Assembly (NCBI RefSeq): GCF_006175945.1
Contig: NZ_VAJL01000001.1
Span: forward strand, 558,001 to 622,000
Length of the DNA: 64,000 nt
Source: Chryseobacterium mulctrae
Lineage (GTDB): Bacteria; Bacteroidota; Bacteroidia; Flavobacteriales; Weeksellaceae
Reading direction: 5' to 3'
Part shown: positions 35,850-44,640 of the stretch, in pieces
Layout of the letters: the number at the start of each line of letters is the position of its first letter
Numbering within the stretch: position 1 is the first letter of the stretch
Position numbers and translations under genes: made by a program
The notes under the pieces: generated by a model
The model's database searches: none
What the model was told of the DNA's origin: nothing
The model's input: only the letters and a program-made list of their open reading frames with translations

Positions 35850-37040
35850 TCAAACATGCGCCTTTCTCCATTTAATCATACTTAAAATAAACAGTCCTAA
35901 AACTCCCATTATAAAATATCCTTCCGCAACTTCCAGTTGAATCTGAGGTCTAATGAGTGTTACAATTCCGTAACTGATTGCAGAAGTGAGGATAAACACT
36001 ACTCCACCGGTCATTCCGCCTGCAAGTCCTGCAGAATTGGGGAACCTTCCGATACAATATGAGAAATAATTGTTAAAAATAAATCCGGCAGTTACGTGAA
36101 TCACGAATGCAAAAGCAACCAGACTGTAAATATTATTTGAAAAATAAGAAGCAATAAACATCAAAACAATTAAAGATAATTGAATGAAGTTAGCATAACG
36201 AATTTTAGGCAGAAATGCTTTATTAATCAATGCTTTTCCTAAAAATCCACCCGCCATCCAAGCAAATCCAAGAATTAAAGAAACATAACCCGCAATGACT
36301 TCAGAATAACCCATTTTATGTTCGATGATGAAAGATCCACACAGATTAAAAAACATAATCATCGAATAGCTGATTCCGCACATGACCATTCCATAGAAAA
36401 AATCTTTAGCTTTAAACATCGAATCGTATTCTTTCAGCAAGAACTCAACATTGAAAGGATTTCTCTTCTTTAAAGTTTCACCAGAAAAAATCAATTCAAG
36501 AATTAAAAGAACCAAACTATATCCAGCTAAAACATAAAAATTAGACTGCCATCCGAAGATTTTCTGCAAATAACCTCCGATAAAAGGCGCAATAATCGGC
36601 CCGACTGACCAGACAATCGTCATAATGCTCAGATAATGTTTCCGCTCATCACCTTCATAAACATCCACAAAAAAAGCACGTTTGGAAACTACAGCAAATC
36701 CCGACAAAATTCCCTGCAATACACGCATTGCATAGATTACAAAAATATTCTGAGTGGTTGCGGTAATCAGAAAAGAAACAACAAACAGAGCCAAAGAAGC
36801 CATTGAAATTTTATACCTTCCAAAAGAATCAACAATACTTCCCGCAAAAAACTGCGTCAAACCATAACTGATTAAAAATATCGATAAAGTAAGCTGAATA
36901 TTGCTTTCAGGTTGATGAAGTTCGGTCGCCATACTCGGCATTGAAGGCAGGTAAATGTCTGTTGCCAAACCTGACATCGGAATCATTGCAAAAGCAAGAA
37001 TCGTTGCAATAAATTTATTTTTCTCTTTTAACATCCGCAT
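35850..37040 (-). CDS. MFS multidrug efflux transporter (Bcr/CflA-like)
   Basis: About 396 residues from the ATG at 37040 (a second ATG lies two codons on; the TTG six codons earlier is less likely). Twelve hydrophobic segments are visible. The drug:proton antiporter marks are MIPMSGLATDIYLPSMPSMA at the first helix, GRYKISMASLALFVVSF at loop 2-3 and ATTQNIFVIYAMRVLQGILS. These fit the Bcr/CflA group, which export bicyclomycin, chloramphenicol and similar compounds. The substrate is not defined. It stands alone, with a heptanucleotide repeat at its 3' end. Confidence 0.92.
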   Translation of the reverse strand: MRMLKEKNKFIATILAFAMIPMSGLATDIYLPSMPSMATELHQPESNIQLTLSIFLISYGLTQFFAGSIVDSFGRYKISMASLALFVVSFLITATTQNIFVIYAMRVLQGILSGFAVVSKRAFFVDVYEGDERKHYLSIMTIVWSVGPIIAPFIGGYLQKIFGWQSNFYVLAGYSLVLLILELIFSGETLKKRNPFNVEFLLKEYDSMFKAKDFFYGMVMCGISYSMIMFFNLCGSFIIEHKMGYSEVIAGYVSLILGFAWMAGGFLGKALINKAFLPKIRYANFIQLSLIVLMFIASYFSNNIYSLVAFAFVIHVTAGFIFNNYFSYCIGRFPNSAGLAGGMTGGVVFILTSAISYGIVTLIRPQIQLEVAEGYFIMGVLGLFILSMIKWRKAHV

Positions 37041-37275
37041 GAAATTTTCAAGCGACAAAAGTCCGACTTTTTATTTGTTCAAGCGTATTTGTTTAGATCA
37101 ATAATTCTGAAATAGTATATAATTAAATTCAATCGAAACCAATCTCTTTCTTCATAAAATTTCTGTATCTATAATTATAGTTTCACTCAATTTGCAAGAA
37201 AATATTTGATTGAAGATTTAATTTAAATCATTATAAATTAGTTTCATTTTCTTAAAATAATCTCATTTTAAAATA

Positions 37276-37283
37276 TAAATTTG
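37276..37283 (+). promoter_or_regulatory. -7 box (TAAATTTG) for the small GNAT gene
   Basis: A perfect TAnnTTTG, 39 bp before the ATG at 37323, in a 280-bp gap divergent from the MFS gene. No other elements of note. Confidence 0.4.
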
Positions 37284-37322
37284 TAATTTTAAGGAAGAGT
37301 TTCACCAAAAGCATCAGAAATT

Positions 37323-37610
37323 ATGGAAAGTATAAAGTTTGAAATTACACCTTACCAAGATGAATTGCAGTTATTAATTGATGGAAAAAAAGTCGGTTAT
37401 ATGTCGATTTCCGTTGATGGAAGACTGCTCAATGTTTATTACACCAAAATTGATGAAAATCTGGAAGGTCATGGTTACGCCAAACTTCTTTTAGATAGAT
37501 TGGTAAGTTTTGCCGAAGAAAAAGATCTCATGATTGACCCTGAATGCGATTTTGTAAGACAACAGCTAGAAAATCATCCGAAAAGATATAAAGGAATTTG
37601 GCACGAATAA
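37323..37610 (+). CDS. small GNAT-fold protein (YjdJ-like)
   Basis: The 95-residue protein is the short, stand-alone acetyltransferase-like group: NVYYTKIDENLEGHGYAKLL carries the acetyl-CoA P-loop, followed by DPECDFVRQQLENHPKRYKG, the invariant CxFVxxxxxxHPxY-type motif. Its active Cys and Pro-Glu are in place. Its activity is undefined in the literature as far as known. It converges on the MBL hydrolase gene, whose stop lies 1 bp away. Confidence 0.88.
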   Translation: MESIKFEITPYQDELQLLIDGKKVGYMSISVDGRLLNVYYTKIDENLEGHGYAKLLLDRLVSFAEEKDLMIDPECDFVRQQLENHPKRYKGIWHE

Positions 37611-37611
37611 A

Positions 37612-38703
37612 CTATTCCCACCAATTCTGAAAATGATACGATGTATTGTTTAAATCTACTTTTTCGCCGATTTTTGGAGTGAGAATCTGTAAATTTTTCT
37701 CTTTTCCAAGCGTCGTCACTTTTTGTAGTGGCTCATTCCAAGGATGTAAAGCCAAAGCAAATTTCCCTGAATGTACAGGAATAATATTTTTTGCCTGAAT
37801 ATCTAAACTTGCCTGAATGACATCTTCCGGCAAAGCGTGAATATATTTCCAAGCTGGATTGTACTGTCCGTTTTCCATGATTGCAAAATCAAATGGTCCG
37901 TATTTTTCACCAATTGTTTTAAAATGGGTGTCATAACCACTATCACCACCCAAAAATATCTTTTTCGTAGGCGTTTCGAGAACATAAGAGGTCCACAACG
38001 TTGTATTTCTTTGGAATTTTCTTCCCGAAAAATGTCTTGCAGGAGTAAACGTTATTTTAAAACCATCTTTTAAAGCGACAGTTGCGTCCCAATCTTCTTC
38101 AATAATCTGATCTTCAGAATATCCCCATCTTTCAAGGTGAGCTCCCACTCCCAAAGGCATAATTGCTTTTCCTATTTTCTCACGGATCGCTTTTACCGTT
38201 GGGAAATCTAAATGATCATAATGGTCATGTGTAATTACCAGATAATCAATATTTGGAATATCCTGAGGTTTGAACAAATCTGAACCCTCGAAAGCTTTAT
38301 TGAAAAACTTAAAAGGTGAACCAAAAGTGCTTAAAACAGGATCTATCAGGAAAGAAACGCCGTCAATTTTTATGAAATAAGAAGAATGGCCCATCCAAAT
38401 GAAAACATCTTCATCTTCAGAAATTTTATTTAAATCTGTATGAATCGCAGGAATTGCCTGTAAAGGTTTCAGCAACGGATCTTTTTTGCCAAATAAAAAC
38501 TCAAGCATTACTTTTGGCATAGAAAAACCTTCAGCAATCTGCGGTGTAAAACTTTGATTCTGAAACTGCTTATCCTTATAATTCTTAGAATTGAGTATTT
38601 TTTCCAGACGTTTCCCTTTTGGTGCTGCGCCAAAAACTTCCTGAGACATTACAAAATAAGTGGCCGCAACAAGTACAGCGATCAATATAATTAAATAAAT
38701 CAT
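37612..38703 (-). CDS. MBL-fold metallohydrolase (UlaG/NAPE-PLD-like)
   Basis: The 363-residue protein has an N-terminal membrane helix (MIYLIILIAVLVAATYFVMS) and the metal motif DYLVITHDHYDHLDF. A GGDSGYDTHF block and late His in VHSGKFALALHPW complete the beta-lactamase-fold metal site. The PLD-type preface EDEDVFIWMGHSSYFIKIDG matches UlaG and NAPE-PLD-like phosphodiesterases. The substrate is unknown, possibly a phospholipid or lactone. It would be anchored by its N-terminus with the catalytic part facing one side of the inner membrane; which side is unclear. Confidence 0.9.
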   Translation of the reverse strand: MIYLIILIAVLVAATYFVMSQEVFGAAPKGKRLEKILNSKNYKDKQFQNQSFTPQIAEGFSMPKVMLEFLFGKKDPLLKPLQAIPAIHTDLNKISEDEDVFIWMGHSSYFIKIDGVSFLIDPVLSTFGSPFKFFNKAFEGSDLFKPQDIPNIDYLVITHDHYDHLDFPTVKAIREKIGKAIMPLGVGAHLERWGYSEDQIIEEDWDATVALKDGFKITFTPARHFSGRKFQRNTTLWTSYVLETPTKKIFLGGDSGYDTHFKTIGEKYGPFDFAIMENGQYNPAWKYIHALPEDVIQASLDIQAKNIIPVHSGKFALALHPWNEPLQKVTTLGKEKNLQILTPKIGEKVDLNNTSYHFQNWWE

Positions 38704-38826
38704 TATTAAAATTTGAAATTCAAATGTAAAAAACTTTCTTTAAGTTTACTACTCTTTCATCATTGACGCACGAAAATGAATTTTACTTTTTTTTCATTAA
38801 TTATATTTAAAAGTTTTTAAATTCGT

Positions 38827-40392
38827 TTGTTAAAAAAACTACTTACTTTGAAATATTTTATATTCACTTTAATGATGTTAAGTTTTGCTTCGTGTACTTC
38901 AGTAAAAAAGTATAACGAACAGAGATTAAGCATAATTCCTCCTGAAAAACTGCGTCAGGATGTAGATTTTGCCTATCAAAAACTTCAGGAAATGCATCCA
39001 AATTTAAACTGGTATATTTCAAAAAAAGAACTTGATTTTAAATTTGACAGTTTAAAGTCGACCATCAACAAACCTTTAACTCCCACTCAGTTTTATTTTA
39101 AATTACAACCTGTTATCGCCCAAATCCGCGAAGGTCATTTATCATTGAAGATTCCGGCAAAAAGGTTTTCAAAAAAAGAAATTAAAGCTTTAAAAAACAA
39201 GAAAGGCCTCTTCGGAAGATTTGAATATCATGTAGAAGATGATCATTTGTATTTTATTGAAAATAAAGATTCTATTCAGAACATTAAACCCGGAACTGAA
39301 CTTTTAAGTATTAATGATGTTCCTGTTTCAAATTATCTAAAAAAATACCGTGAGTTAATAAGCAGTGACGGTTACAACACCACTTTTTATTCTTATTATC
39401 TTAAGGATGTTTTCTTTAACTTTTTTGTTGCCGAAAAAGGAATAATGGACAGCGCAAAAATTGAAACTCTTTACGATGACAAAAAACAAACTCTGGTCTT
39501 AAAACGGGAAAGCAAAAACAAGCAAGAGATTGAAAAAGACAAGCTTGATAAAAAACGGACTCCCGAAAAAAAGATCAACGATTATGTTATTTCAACAAAT
39601 TCTTACAATAGAAATTTAAAATTTTTAGATAAAGACAGCACCATTGCTTACATGAAAATCAAAAGTTTTTCGAGAACATTTTCAGATAAATTTTACAAAG
39701 AATCTTTTGCTAAGATTAAGAATGCAGAATCTTCTTATCTCATCATCGACATTCGTGAAAACTACGGCGGCTCGCTGTACGAAATCAATCAGCTCTATTC
39801 TTATCTCACTCCTGAACCGTTTGTTTTGATAAAACCTTCTCAGCTTACATCGAGAGTAACTCCGCTTAGAACTAACTATTTCAGAAAATCAAATCCGTTA
39901 GAATACACTCTTAAAAGTCTGGCTTATCCCGGTTATTTCTTTTATCAGGCTTTGAATGTTTACAAAGGAAAAGACGGCGTTGCCTATTATAAAATGAAGG
40001 AAAACAAACCGACAAAACCTAAAGAAAATGCTTTCAAAGGAAAAGTGTATGTTTTGATTAATGGCGGAAGTTTTTCGGCATCATCTGTTATTTCTTCTAA
40101 ATTAAAATTTGACAAACGGGTAACCTTGGTTGGCGAAGAAACCGGCGGTGCGAATGACGGAACAGTTGCAGGATTTTACTCTTACCAAAAACTCCCTAAT
40201 TCTAAAATAGATTTACCGATTGGATTGCTTTTAATACAGCCTAATATCACATTTGAAAATACAAAAAAAGGTGTTACTCCCGATGTGAAAATTGAGCAAA
40301 GCATGCAGGATATTATTGATCAAAAAGATTCGCAACTGGATTGGGTGAAAGCAGAAATTGAAAAAGAAAAAAGCTTCAAAATTGCAGATTGA
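38827..40392 (+). CDS. S41 family peptidase, lipoprotein
   Basis: The 521-residue protein begins (TTG start) with the lipoprotein signal LLTLKYFIFTLMMLSFASC, Cys at 23. A PDZ-like part (PGTELLSINDVPVSNYLKKY) is followed by the S41 core SSYLIIDIRENYGGSLYEIN and the Ser nucleophile motif NGGSFSASSVISSKL, with EETGGANDGT later. S41 enzymes are tail-specific or C-terminal processing proteases. It should be anchored to the periplasmic face of a membrane. Its TGA stop overlaps the ATG of the next gene (ATGA, 40389-40394), so the two are translationally coupled. No other start keeps the signal. Confidence 0.88.
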   Translation: MLKKLLTLKYFIFTLMMLSFASCTSVKKYNEQRLSIIPPEKLRQDVDFAYQKLQEMHPNLNWYISKKELDFKFDSLKSTINKPLTPTQFYFKLQPVIAQIREGHLSLKIPAKRFSKKEIKALKNKKGLFGRFEYHVEDDHLYFIENKDSIQNIKPGTELLSINDVPVSNYLKKYRELISSDGYNTTFYSYYLKDVFFNFFVAEKGIMDSAKIETLYDDKKQTLVLKRESKNKQEIEKDKLDKKRTPEKKINDYVISTNSYNRNLKFLDKDSTIAYMKIKSFSRTFSDKFYKESFAKIKNAESSYLIIDIRENYGGSLYEINQLYSYLTPEPFVLIKPSQLTSRVTPLRTNYFRKSNPLEYTLKSLAYPGYFFYQALNVYKGKDGVAYYKMKENKPTKPKENAFKGKVYVLINGGSFSASSVISSKLKFDKRVTLVGEETGGANDGTVAGFYSYQKLPNSKIDLPIGLLLIQPNITFENTKKGVTPDVKIEQSMQDIIDQKDSQLDWVKAEIEKEKSFKIAD

Positions 40393-40952
40393 TGAAGAAG
40401 TTAATTAAATATTTAAAATTTATTGTCGTTTTAATCATTTCTTGGTTTGTAATCCACACCGTTTATATCGTAACTGATGGATTGGCTGATAACGGCGAAA
40501 AAGCAGACATTGCCATCATCCTCGGAAATAAAGTAAACGAAGACGGAACTTTATCTGCAAGACTTGAAAAACGTTTGGAAACCGGAATTGAACTCTACAA
40601 AAATCATCGTGTTAAAAAAATTCTTGTAAGTGGTGGTTTAGGTAAAGAAGGTTTTTATGAAGGGGATAAAATGAAAGAATTTCTAATCAGTAATGCAATT
40701 CCTGACTCTGCAATTTTTGTGGATAATTACGGCAATAACACAAGATTGACCGTTGAAAACAGTTTGAAATTTCAACAAAAATATAAGTTTAAAAGCATCA
40801 TCGTTGTTTCGCAATATTTTCATGTGACCCGAACGAAGAAATTATTTAAAGATCAGGGTTTTGAAATTGTTTCAAGTGTAAGTCCGAGATATTTTGAATG
40901 GCGGGATTTGTATTCTATTTTGAGGGAATTTCCGGCTTATTATACTCAGTAG
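40392..40952 (+). CDS. YdcF/SanA-like DUF218 family protein
   Basis: The 186-residue protein from the ATG at 40392 has an N-terminal membrane helix (KLIKYLKFIVVLIISWFVIH) and the DUF218 core: AIILGNKVNEDGTLSARLEK, VSGGLGKEGFYEGDKM and the FVDNYGNNTRLTVENSLKFQ and VSQYFHVTRTKKLF blocks. SanA-like members affect envelope permeability to vancomycin; the chemistry is unknown. It is coupled to the S41 protease gene by a 1-bp overlap, pointing to a joint role in the envelope. Confidence 0.9.
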   Translation: MKKLIKYLKFIVVLIISWFVIHTVYIVTDGLADNGEKADIAIILGNKVNEDGTLSARLEKRLETGIELYKNHRVKKILVSGGLGKEGFYEGDKMKEFLISNAIPDSAIFVDNYGNNTRLTVENSLKFQQKYKFKSIIVVSQYFHVTRTKKLFKDQGFEIVSSVSPRYFEWRDLYSILREFPAYYTQ

Positions 40953-40993
40953 AGATTCAAAAATCTTAAAATAAAATTCTGTAGTTTTAGGAT

Positions 40994-41827
40994 ATGAAAA
41001 GTACATTTTTTTCCGTTCAGAAAAAGAGTTCAGAGCATTTTAAAAATATACTCAGTGATTCGATGTATCATATTTTCCTGTTTAGCGGAAACGGAAAAAT
41101 CATGGTAGATTTTACAGAATATAATTTTACAGGAAAGACTGTATTTTTCTCTTCACCTTTTCAGAATATTCAAATTTTAAATGAAGAACAGATTGAAATT
41201 GAAGTTTTAAATTTTCACGGTGACTTTTACTGTATTGAGTTTCACAAAAAAGAAGTCGCATGCAACGGTTTACTTTTCAATAATATTTATCTTTTTCCGC
41301 ATTTTTCGTTAACTGAAGAAGTTTATCAGGAGATTTCAGATTATTTTTCAAAAATTCAAGAAGTAGATTATCATGAAGAGTTTTCGGATTCGGTTTTGCA
41401 GTCATATCTTCAGTTAATTCTGGCTATTTCAAGCAGGGAAAAGAATAAATTGCTTCCAGATAAGGAAATTATCAAAGATGATTTTAATGAACTGAAATCA
41501 TTTCAAAATCTTGTAGAAGAACATTTTATTTTAGAAAAAAACCTTTCTTTTTATGCGGATTTGCTGCATGTAACCTCAAATACTTTAAGCAAGAAAATCA
41601 AATCTAAATTTAATAAAACTCCTTCTCAGATTATTCAGGAACGCGTAATTCTTGAAGCCAAAAAACAGATTCATCTTACCCGGAAATCGATTAAAGAAAT
41701 TGCTGTGGAACTCAATTTTAATGATGAATTCCATTTCAGCAAATATTTCAAAAAATATGTGGGGATTTCACCTACACAGTTCAGAAAAGAAACAGGAATC
41801 TCTATCGTGGCAGATTTATACAAATAA
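40994..41827 (+). CDS. AraC family transcriptional regulator
   Basis: The 277-residue protein has an N-terminal cupin-like sensor part and a C-terminal AraC DNA-binding domain: LSFYADLLHVTSNTLSKKIK then KFNKTPSQIIQERVILEAKK, and the second helix-turn-helix SIKEIAVELNFNDEFHFSKY then FKKYVGISPTQFRKET. The ligand is unknown. It sits 60 bp upstream of a DUF417 membrane protein gene on the same strand and probably controls it. A near-consensus -7 box (TAGTTTTA) lies 5 bp before its ATG, too close to use with confidence. Confidence 0.93.
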   Translation: MKSTFFSVQKKSSEHFKNILSDSMYHIFLFSGNGKIMVDFTEYNFTGKTVFFSSPFQNIQILNEEQIEIEVLNFHGDFYCIEFHKKEVACNGLLFNNIYLFPHFSLTEEVYQEISDYFSKIQEVDYHEEFSDSVLQSYLQLILAISSREKNKLLPDKEIIKDDFNELKSFQNLVEEHFILEKNLSFYADLLHVTSNTLSKKIKSKFNKTPSQIIQERVILEAKKQIHLTRKSIKEIAVELNFNDEFHFSKYFKKYVGISPTQFRKETGISIVADLYK

Positions 41828-41866
41828 CTTCCACAATCGTCCATTTCATTGGCTTTTGGTTCAGCA

Positions 41867-41874
41867 TAACTTTG
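41867..41874 (+). promoter_or_regulatory. -7 box (TAACTTTG) for the DUF417 gene
   Basis: A perfect TAnnTTTG 14 bp before the ATG of the DUF417 gene, in the 60-bp gap after the AraC gene. It would allow separate transcription. Confidence 0.45.
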
Positions 41875-41888
41875 TGAAAAAATAAATT

Positions 41889-42449
41889 ATGTTGGAACTT
41901 TTAGCAAATTCTCAGAAAAACTTCATTCACTTTTTAAGAATAAGCATTTTTATTGTAATGGCTTGGATTGGAGGCCTCAAAGCTTTTCAATATGAAGCGG
42001 AAGGCATCATTCCTTTTGTGGCGAATTCTCCTTTTATGAGTTTTTTCCTTCAAAAAAAAGTTTCCGATATTGATAATTACAAACTTCATAAAAATAAAGA
42101 AGGTGAAGTAATTCCTGAAAATATTCAATGGCACAAAACCAACGGCACTTATATTTTTTCTTATGCTTTAGGAAGTGTAATCTGCATCATCGGAATTTTG
42201 GTGCTTTTAGGAATTTTCTATCCTAAAATTGGAGTTTTAAGCGGAATTTTAACAGCTGGAATGTCGATAATCACGCTTTCTTTTCTTATTACAACACCAG
42301 AAACCTGGGTTCCGGATTTGGGTGGAAGTCAGCATGGTTTTCCTTATTTATCTGGCGTGGGAAGACTGGTTATAAAAGATATTATTATGTTGGGTGCAGG
42401 TTTGGTGATTGCTTCAGATTCTGCGAAAAGTATTTTGAAAAAAGAGTGA
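41889..42449 (+). CDS. DUF417 (YkgB) family membrane protein
   Basis: The 186-residue protein has four hydrophobic helices. FIHFLRISIFIVMAWIGGLK then AFQYEAEGIIPFVANSPFMS is the hallmark start of DUF417, and TPETWVPDLGGSQHGFPYLS is its conserved loop. Inner-membrane location is expected; the family has been linked to reactive chlorine resistance in E. coli (RclC), and its neighbour there is also an AraC-type activator (RclR). The same AraC-DUF417 pairing is present here, with no RclA-like reductase nearby. Confidence 0.92.
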   Translation: MLELLANSQKNFIHFLRISIFIVMAWIGGLKAFQYEAEGIIPFVANSPFMSFFLQKKVSDIDNYKLHKNKEGEVIPENIQWHKTNGTYIFSYALGSVICIIGILVLLGIFYPKIGVLSGILTAGMSIITLSFLITTPETWVPDLGGSQHGFPYLSGVGRLVIKDIIMLGAGLVIASDSAKSILKKE

Positions 42450-42454
42450 TTGTA

Positions 42455-42501
42455 TTTTTTAGGTTTCGGCGGCACCGAAGGTGCCGCCGAAACCTAAAAA
42501 A
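42455..42501. terminator. long bidirectional hairpin terminator
   Basis: A 21-bp perfect stem: a T6 run, then AGGTTTCGGCGGCAC (42455-42475); loop CGAAG; then GTGCCGCCGAAACCT and an A6 run (42481-42501). It starts 5 bp after the DUF417 stop. It has T-runs in both directions and unusually high GC for this genome. Confidence 0.85.
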
Positions 42502-42521
42502 GCTCCCAAATTGGGAGCTTT
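42499..42521. terminator. second hairpin terminator
   Basis: AAAGCTCCCAA/TTGGGAGCTTT overlaps the A-run of the previous hairpin. The hairpins together separate the DUF417 gene from the convergent GreA-like gene. Confidence 0.8.
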
Positions 42522-42540
42522 CAATATGATTTTTTTTCAA

Positions 42541-42918
42541 TTAATTGATATGTTCTACACTAAGGATTTCAATTTTTCTGTCTCCCTCCTTAAAAGGCCA
42601 GTCAATAACTTCACCTTCTTTATTTCCCACAATGGCCAATGCAATATCAGATAATACCGAATATTTTCCCTTCTTCACTTTTGCCTTGTCATCAGAAACA
42701 ATCGTAAATTTTTGCGCTTGAGGATGTGAAGAATCTTTTATTTTTACTTCACAGTTGATCGTTACAATATCCTTTGGTAAATCACGACGCAATACCTGTT
42801 TTGCATTTCTCAGTTGCGCAAGAAGTACTTTCTCTTCTTCAGCCGTTGTTTTTTTTCTTCTTAAATGGTCTTTTATTAAATCATATACACCTGTGGTTAA
42901 AATAATCTGTTCTGACAT
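42541..42918 (-). CDS. GreA/Rnk-like C-terminal-domain protein
   Basis: The 125-residue protein from the ATG at 42918 (MSEQIILTTGVYDLIKDHLR) is a short coiled coil followed by an FKBP-like domain: TINCEVKIKDSSHPQAQKFT then VKKGKYSVLSDIALAIVGNK and GDRKIEILSVEHIN. This matches the C-terminal domain of GreA/GreB transcription elongation factors and Rnk. The N-terminal coiled coil is shorter than that of GreA and lacks its acidic tip pair, so it may bind RNA polymerase without acting in cleavage. The upstream 34 residues of the longer reading are not conserved. Confidence 0.8.
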   Translation of the reverse strand: MSEQIILTTGVYDLIKDHLRRKKTTAEEEKVLLAQLRNAKQVLRRDLPKDIVTINCEVKIKDSSHPQAQKFTIVSDDKAKVKKGKYSVLSDIALAIVGNKEGEVIDWPFKEGDRKIEILSVEHIN

Positions 42919-43281
42919 AATTTTTATTCTTAAAAAATGAATTTCCGAATGCCGAATAATAGACTCAGACATAGCCCATAAAGCACAAAAAAATTGTGAT
43001 AAGGTATGCAGAATACACATTCAGAAAAAATGAAATTGGGTGAAAAAACACTTAATAATGCCCTGTCCTGAGTCTCGACAGGGATATTAAATAAACTCTT
43101 TAGAATTTTTTAAAAATTTGTCATCATGCAGATACGACAAAGACAACGAAAGGGTAATCGAGGTATATTTTACCGGAAAAAAATACTTTGTTGTCATTTA
43201 ATTGATATTGACACGAAGATACAACTTATAATTGATATTAAATAAAAGCTGCATCTTCGTTATGCATTTTCAGGATGTTCT
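42919..43281. other. gene-free stretch with short hairpins
   Basis: The 363-bp interval has no supported reading frame. It contains CCCTGTC/GACAGGG (43061-43067 and 43077-43083), an imperfect pair GACAACGAAAG/CTTTGTTGTC (43142-43152 and 43186-43195) and AT-rich leader sequence. It holds the GreA-like gene's promoter region on the minus strand, though no clear -7 box was seen. Confidence 0.4.
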
Positions 43282-43887
43282 TTATTGCTTCTTTTGCAAT
43301 TCGCTCAAAAGATTTTCTATCTGGTTAACATATTTTCCATAAAAAATTTGGTACCAATACTTTGCTAGTAAGAAAAGACCAAAAAGACCAACAGCAAGCG
43401 TAGAAATAATCGTTGTAGCTGCCTGAAAATCGCTCAATGGTTTTCGGTGCGGAAGAAACTCGATAACGATAATCAACTCGCAAACCAAAAACGGCACAAA
43501 TGAAAGCATAAAAGATAGATAATATTGCTTATTAAGGTCAAACTGGTACATTAAATCTTTCAGTGAATCAAAAGTTTTCATCATTGGATTGCCGATATTA
43601 TTATACAATTTAAAAAACTTACTGAAGAAAAATGATACTACGATTACCATTGAAAACAACAATACCGTGATATAAAATTTAAACTTAAACGGAGCTTCGG
43701 GAATAGGAACCCAAACGATGAAAAACCCGAAAATTAATATTCCTAAGGTTGACCAAAATTCCATTCGCATATTTTTCCTGATTTTTTCTAGCGGAAGATT
43801 GATTTTATTTTTATGTTCAATGCTGATTTCAGGTGTTTCATCAGAAACATCATCGTTCCATGCGTTTTTAAGGTCATCTATATTCAT
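43282..43887 (-). CDS. membrane protein in ECF module 1 (anti-sigma-like)
   Basis: The 201-residue protein has an acidic N-terminal part (MNIDDLKNAWNDDVSDETPE) and four hydrophobic helices (about 48-65, 70-88, 125-145 and 155-180). It follows an ECF sigma gene (44470) by 91 bp on the same strand and is a paralogue of 47731, sharing the N-terminal DLKxxWNxD, PPxEISxE and IRxNM blocks. It lacks a classical anti-sigma motif, so the role is inferred from synteny only. The likely action is holding the sigma factor at the membrane. Confidence 0.75.
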   Translation of the reverse strand: MNIDDLKNAWNDDVSDETPEISIEHKNKINLPLEKIRKNMRMEFWSTLGILIFGFFIVWVPIPEAPFKFKFYITVLLFSMVIVVSFFFSKFFKLYNNIGNPMMKTFDSLKDLMYQFDLNKQYYLSFMLSFVPFLVCELIIVIEFLPHRKPLSDFQAATTIISTLAVGLFGLFLLAKYWYQIFYGKYVNQIENLLSELQKKQ

Positions 43888-43978
43888 AATGTTTGTTTTT
43901 TATTTTGGGTTTCGGGTTTCGAGTTTCGTGATTCGTGATTCGTAGCACATTCTATAACACGTAACTCGCATCTCGAAC

Positions 43979-44470
43979 CTAATTATTATTTAAAATATCT
44001 TTCAGTTTGTTTTTTGCGCGATTCATTTTTACTCTTACATTTCCTTCAGAAATCCCCATCTGTTCGGCAATCTCTCTTCCTGAAAAATCTTCGAGATAAT
44101 AAAAAATAAATGCTTTATCGATAGGGTTTAGCTGATGAATGGCTTTATACATTTCAGCAAGTTTCTCTTCTTTTTCGTGATCATATTCATCCTCTGCAAT
44201 TTTATAATTCGAAAAATCTTCATTGGCTATAAAACTTCTTTTCTTTTCAGATTTCAGGAAAATAATCGCTGTATTGAGCGCTATTCTGTACAGCCAGGTT
44301 GAAAATTCACTTTCACCTTTAAAATTCGGATACGCTTTCCAGACCTGATACGTAATCTCCTGAAAAAGATCATCGCGGTCATCTTTATCATCCATATACA
44401 TTTTAGAAATCTTAAAAATGATTCCTTTATGCTTTTCAATTTTGGTAATAAATTCTTGTTGTGAGGTCAT
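43979..44470 (-). CDS. RNA polymerase ECF sigma factor 1
   Basis: The 163 residues are a compact ECF: region 2 is IIFKISKMYMDDKDDRDDLF with EITYQVWKAYPNFKGESEFS and TWLYRIALNTAIIFLKSEKK; region 4 is HQLNPIDKAFIFYYLEDFSG then REIAEQMGISEGNVRVKMNR. It is a paralogue of the factor at 48563. Its promoter at 44491-44520 has the same TGTAACA ... ATACTAACT pattern as the 49-kb sigma gene and the M4 peptidase, so these genes probably share a sigma, possibly this one. The gene downstream is a membrane protein. Confidence 0.93.
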   Translation of the reverse strand: MTSQQEFITKIEKHKGIIFKISKMYMDDKDDRDDLFQEITYQVWKAYPNFKGESEFSTWLYRIALNTAIIFLKSEKKRSFIANEDFSNYKIAEDEYDHEKEEKLAEMYKAIHQLNPIDKAFIFYYLEDFSGREIAEQMGISEGNVRVKMNRAKNKLKDILNNN

Positions 44471-44490
44471 GGTTTCTTTACTCTCTGTGG

Positions 44491-44520
44491 AGTTAGTATA
44501 TCATTGAAATAATTGTTACA
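44491..44520 (-). promoter_or_regulatory. shared ECF promoter 1 (TGTAACA-N14-ATACTAACT)
   Basis: Minus strand: TGTAACA (44514-44520), 14 bp, ATACTAACT (44491-44499), 20 bp before the sigma 1 ATG. It is identical in box sequence and spacing to 47688-47717 and 49082-49111. Confidence 0.8.
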
Positions 44521-44640
44521 GTTTTAAGCAAAAAATAATAGTGGAAATTTAATCAAAAAAAACAGATACCACATTTTCAGAACAAAACCTTTCGTGGCGC
44601 AAAATTTGTGTTTTATATTGAACACCAAAAAAATATAAAT

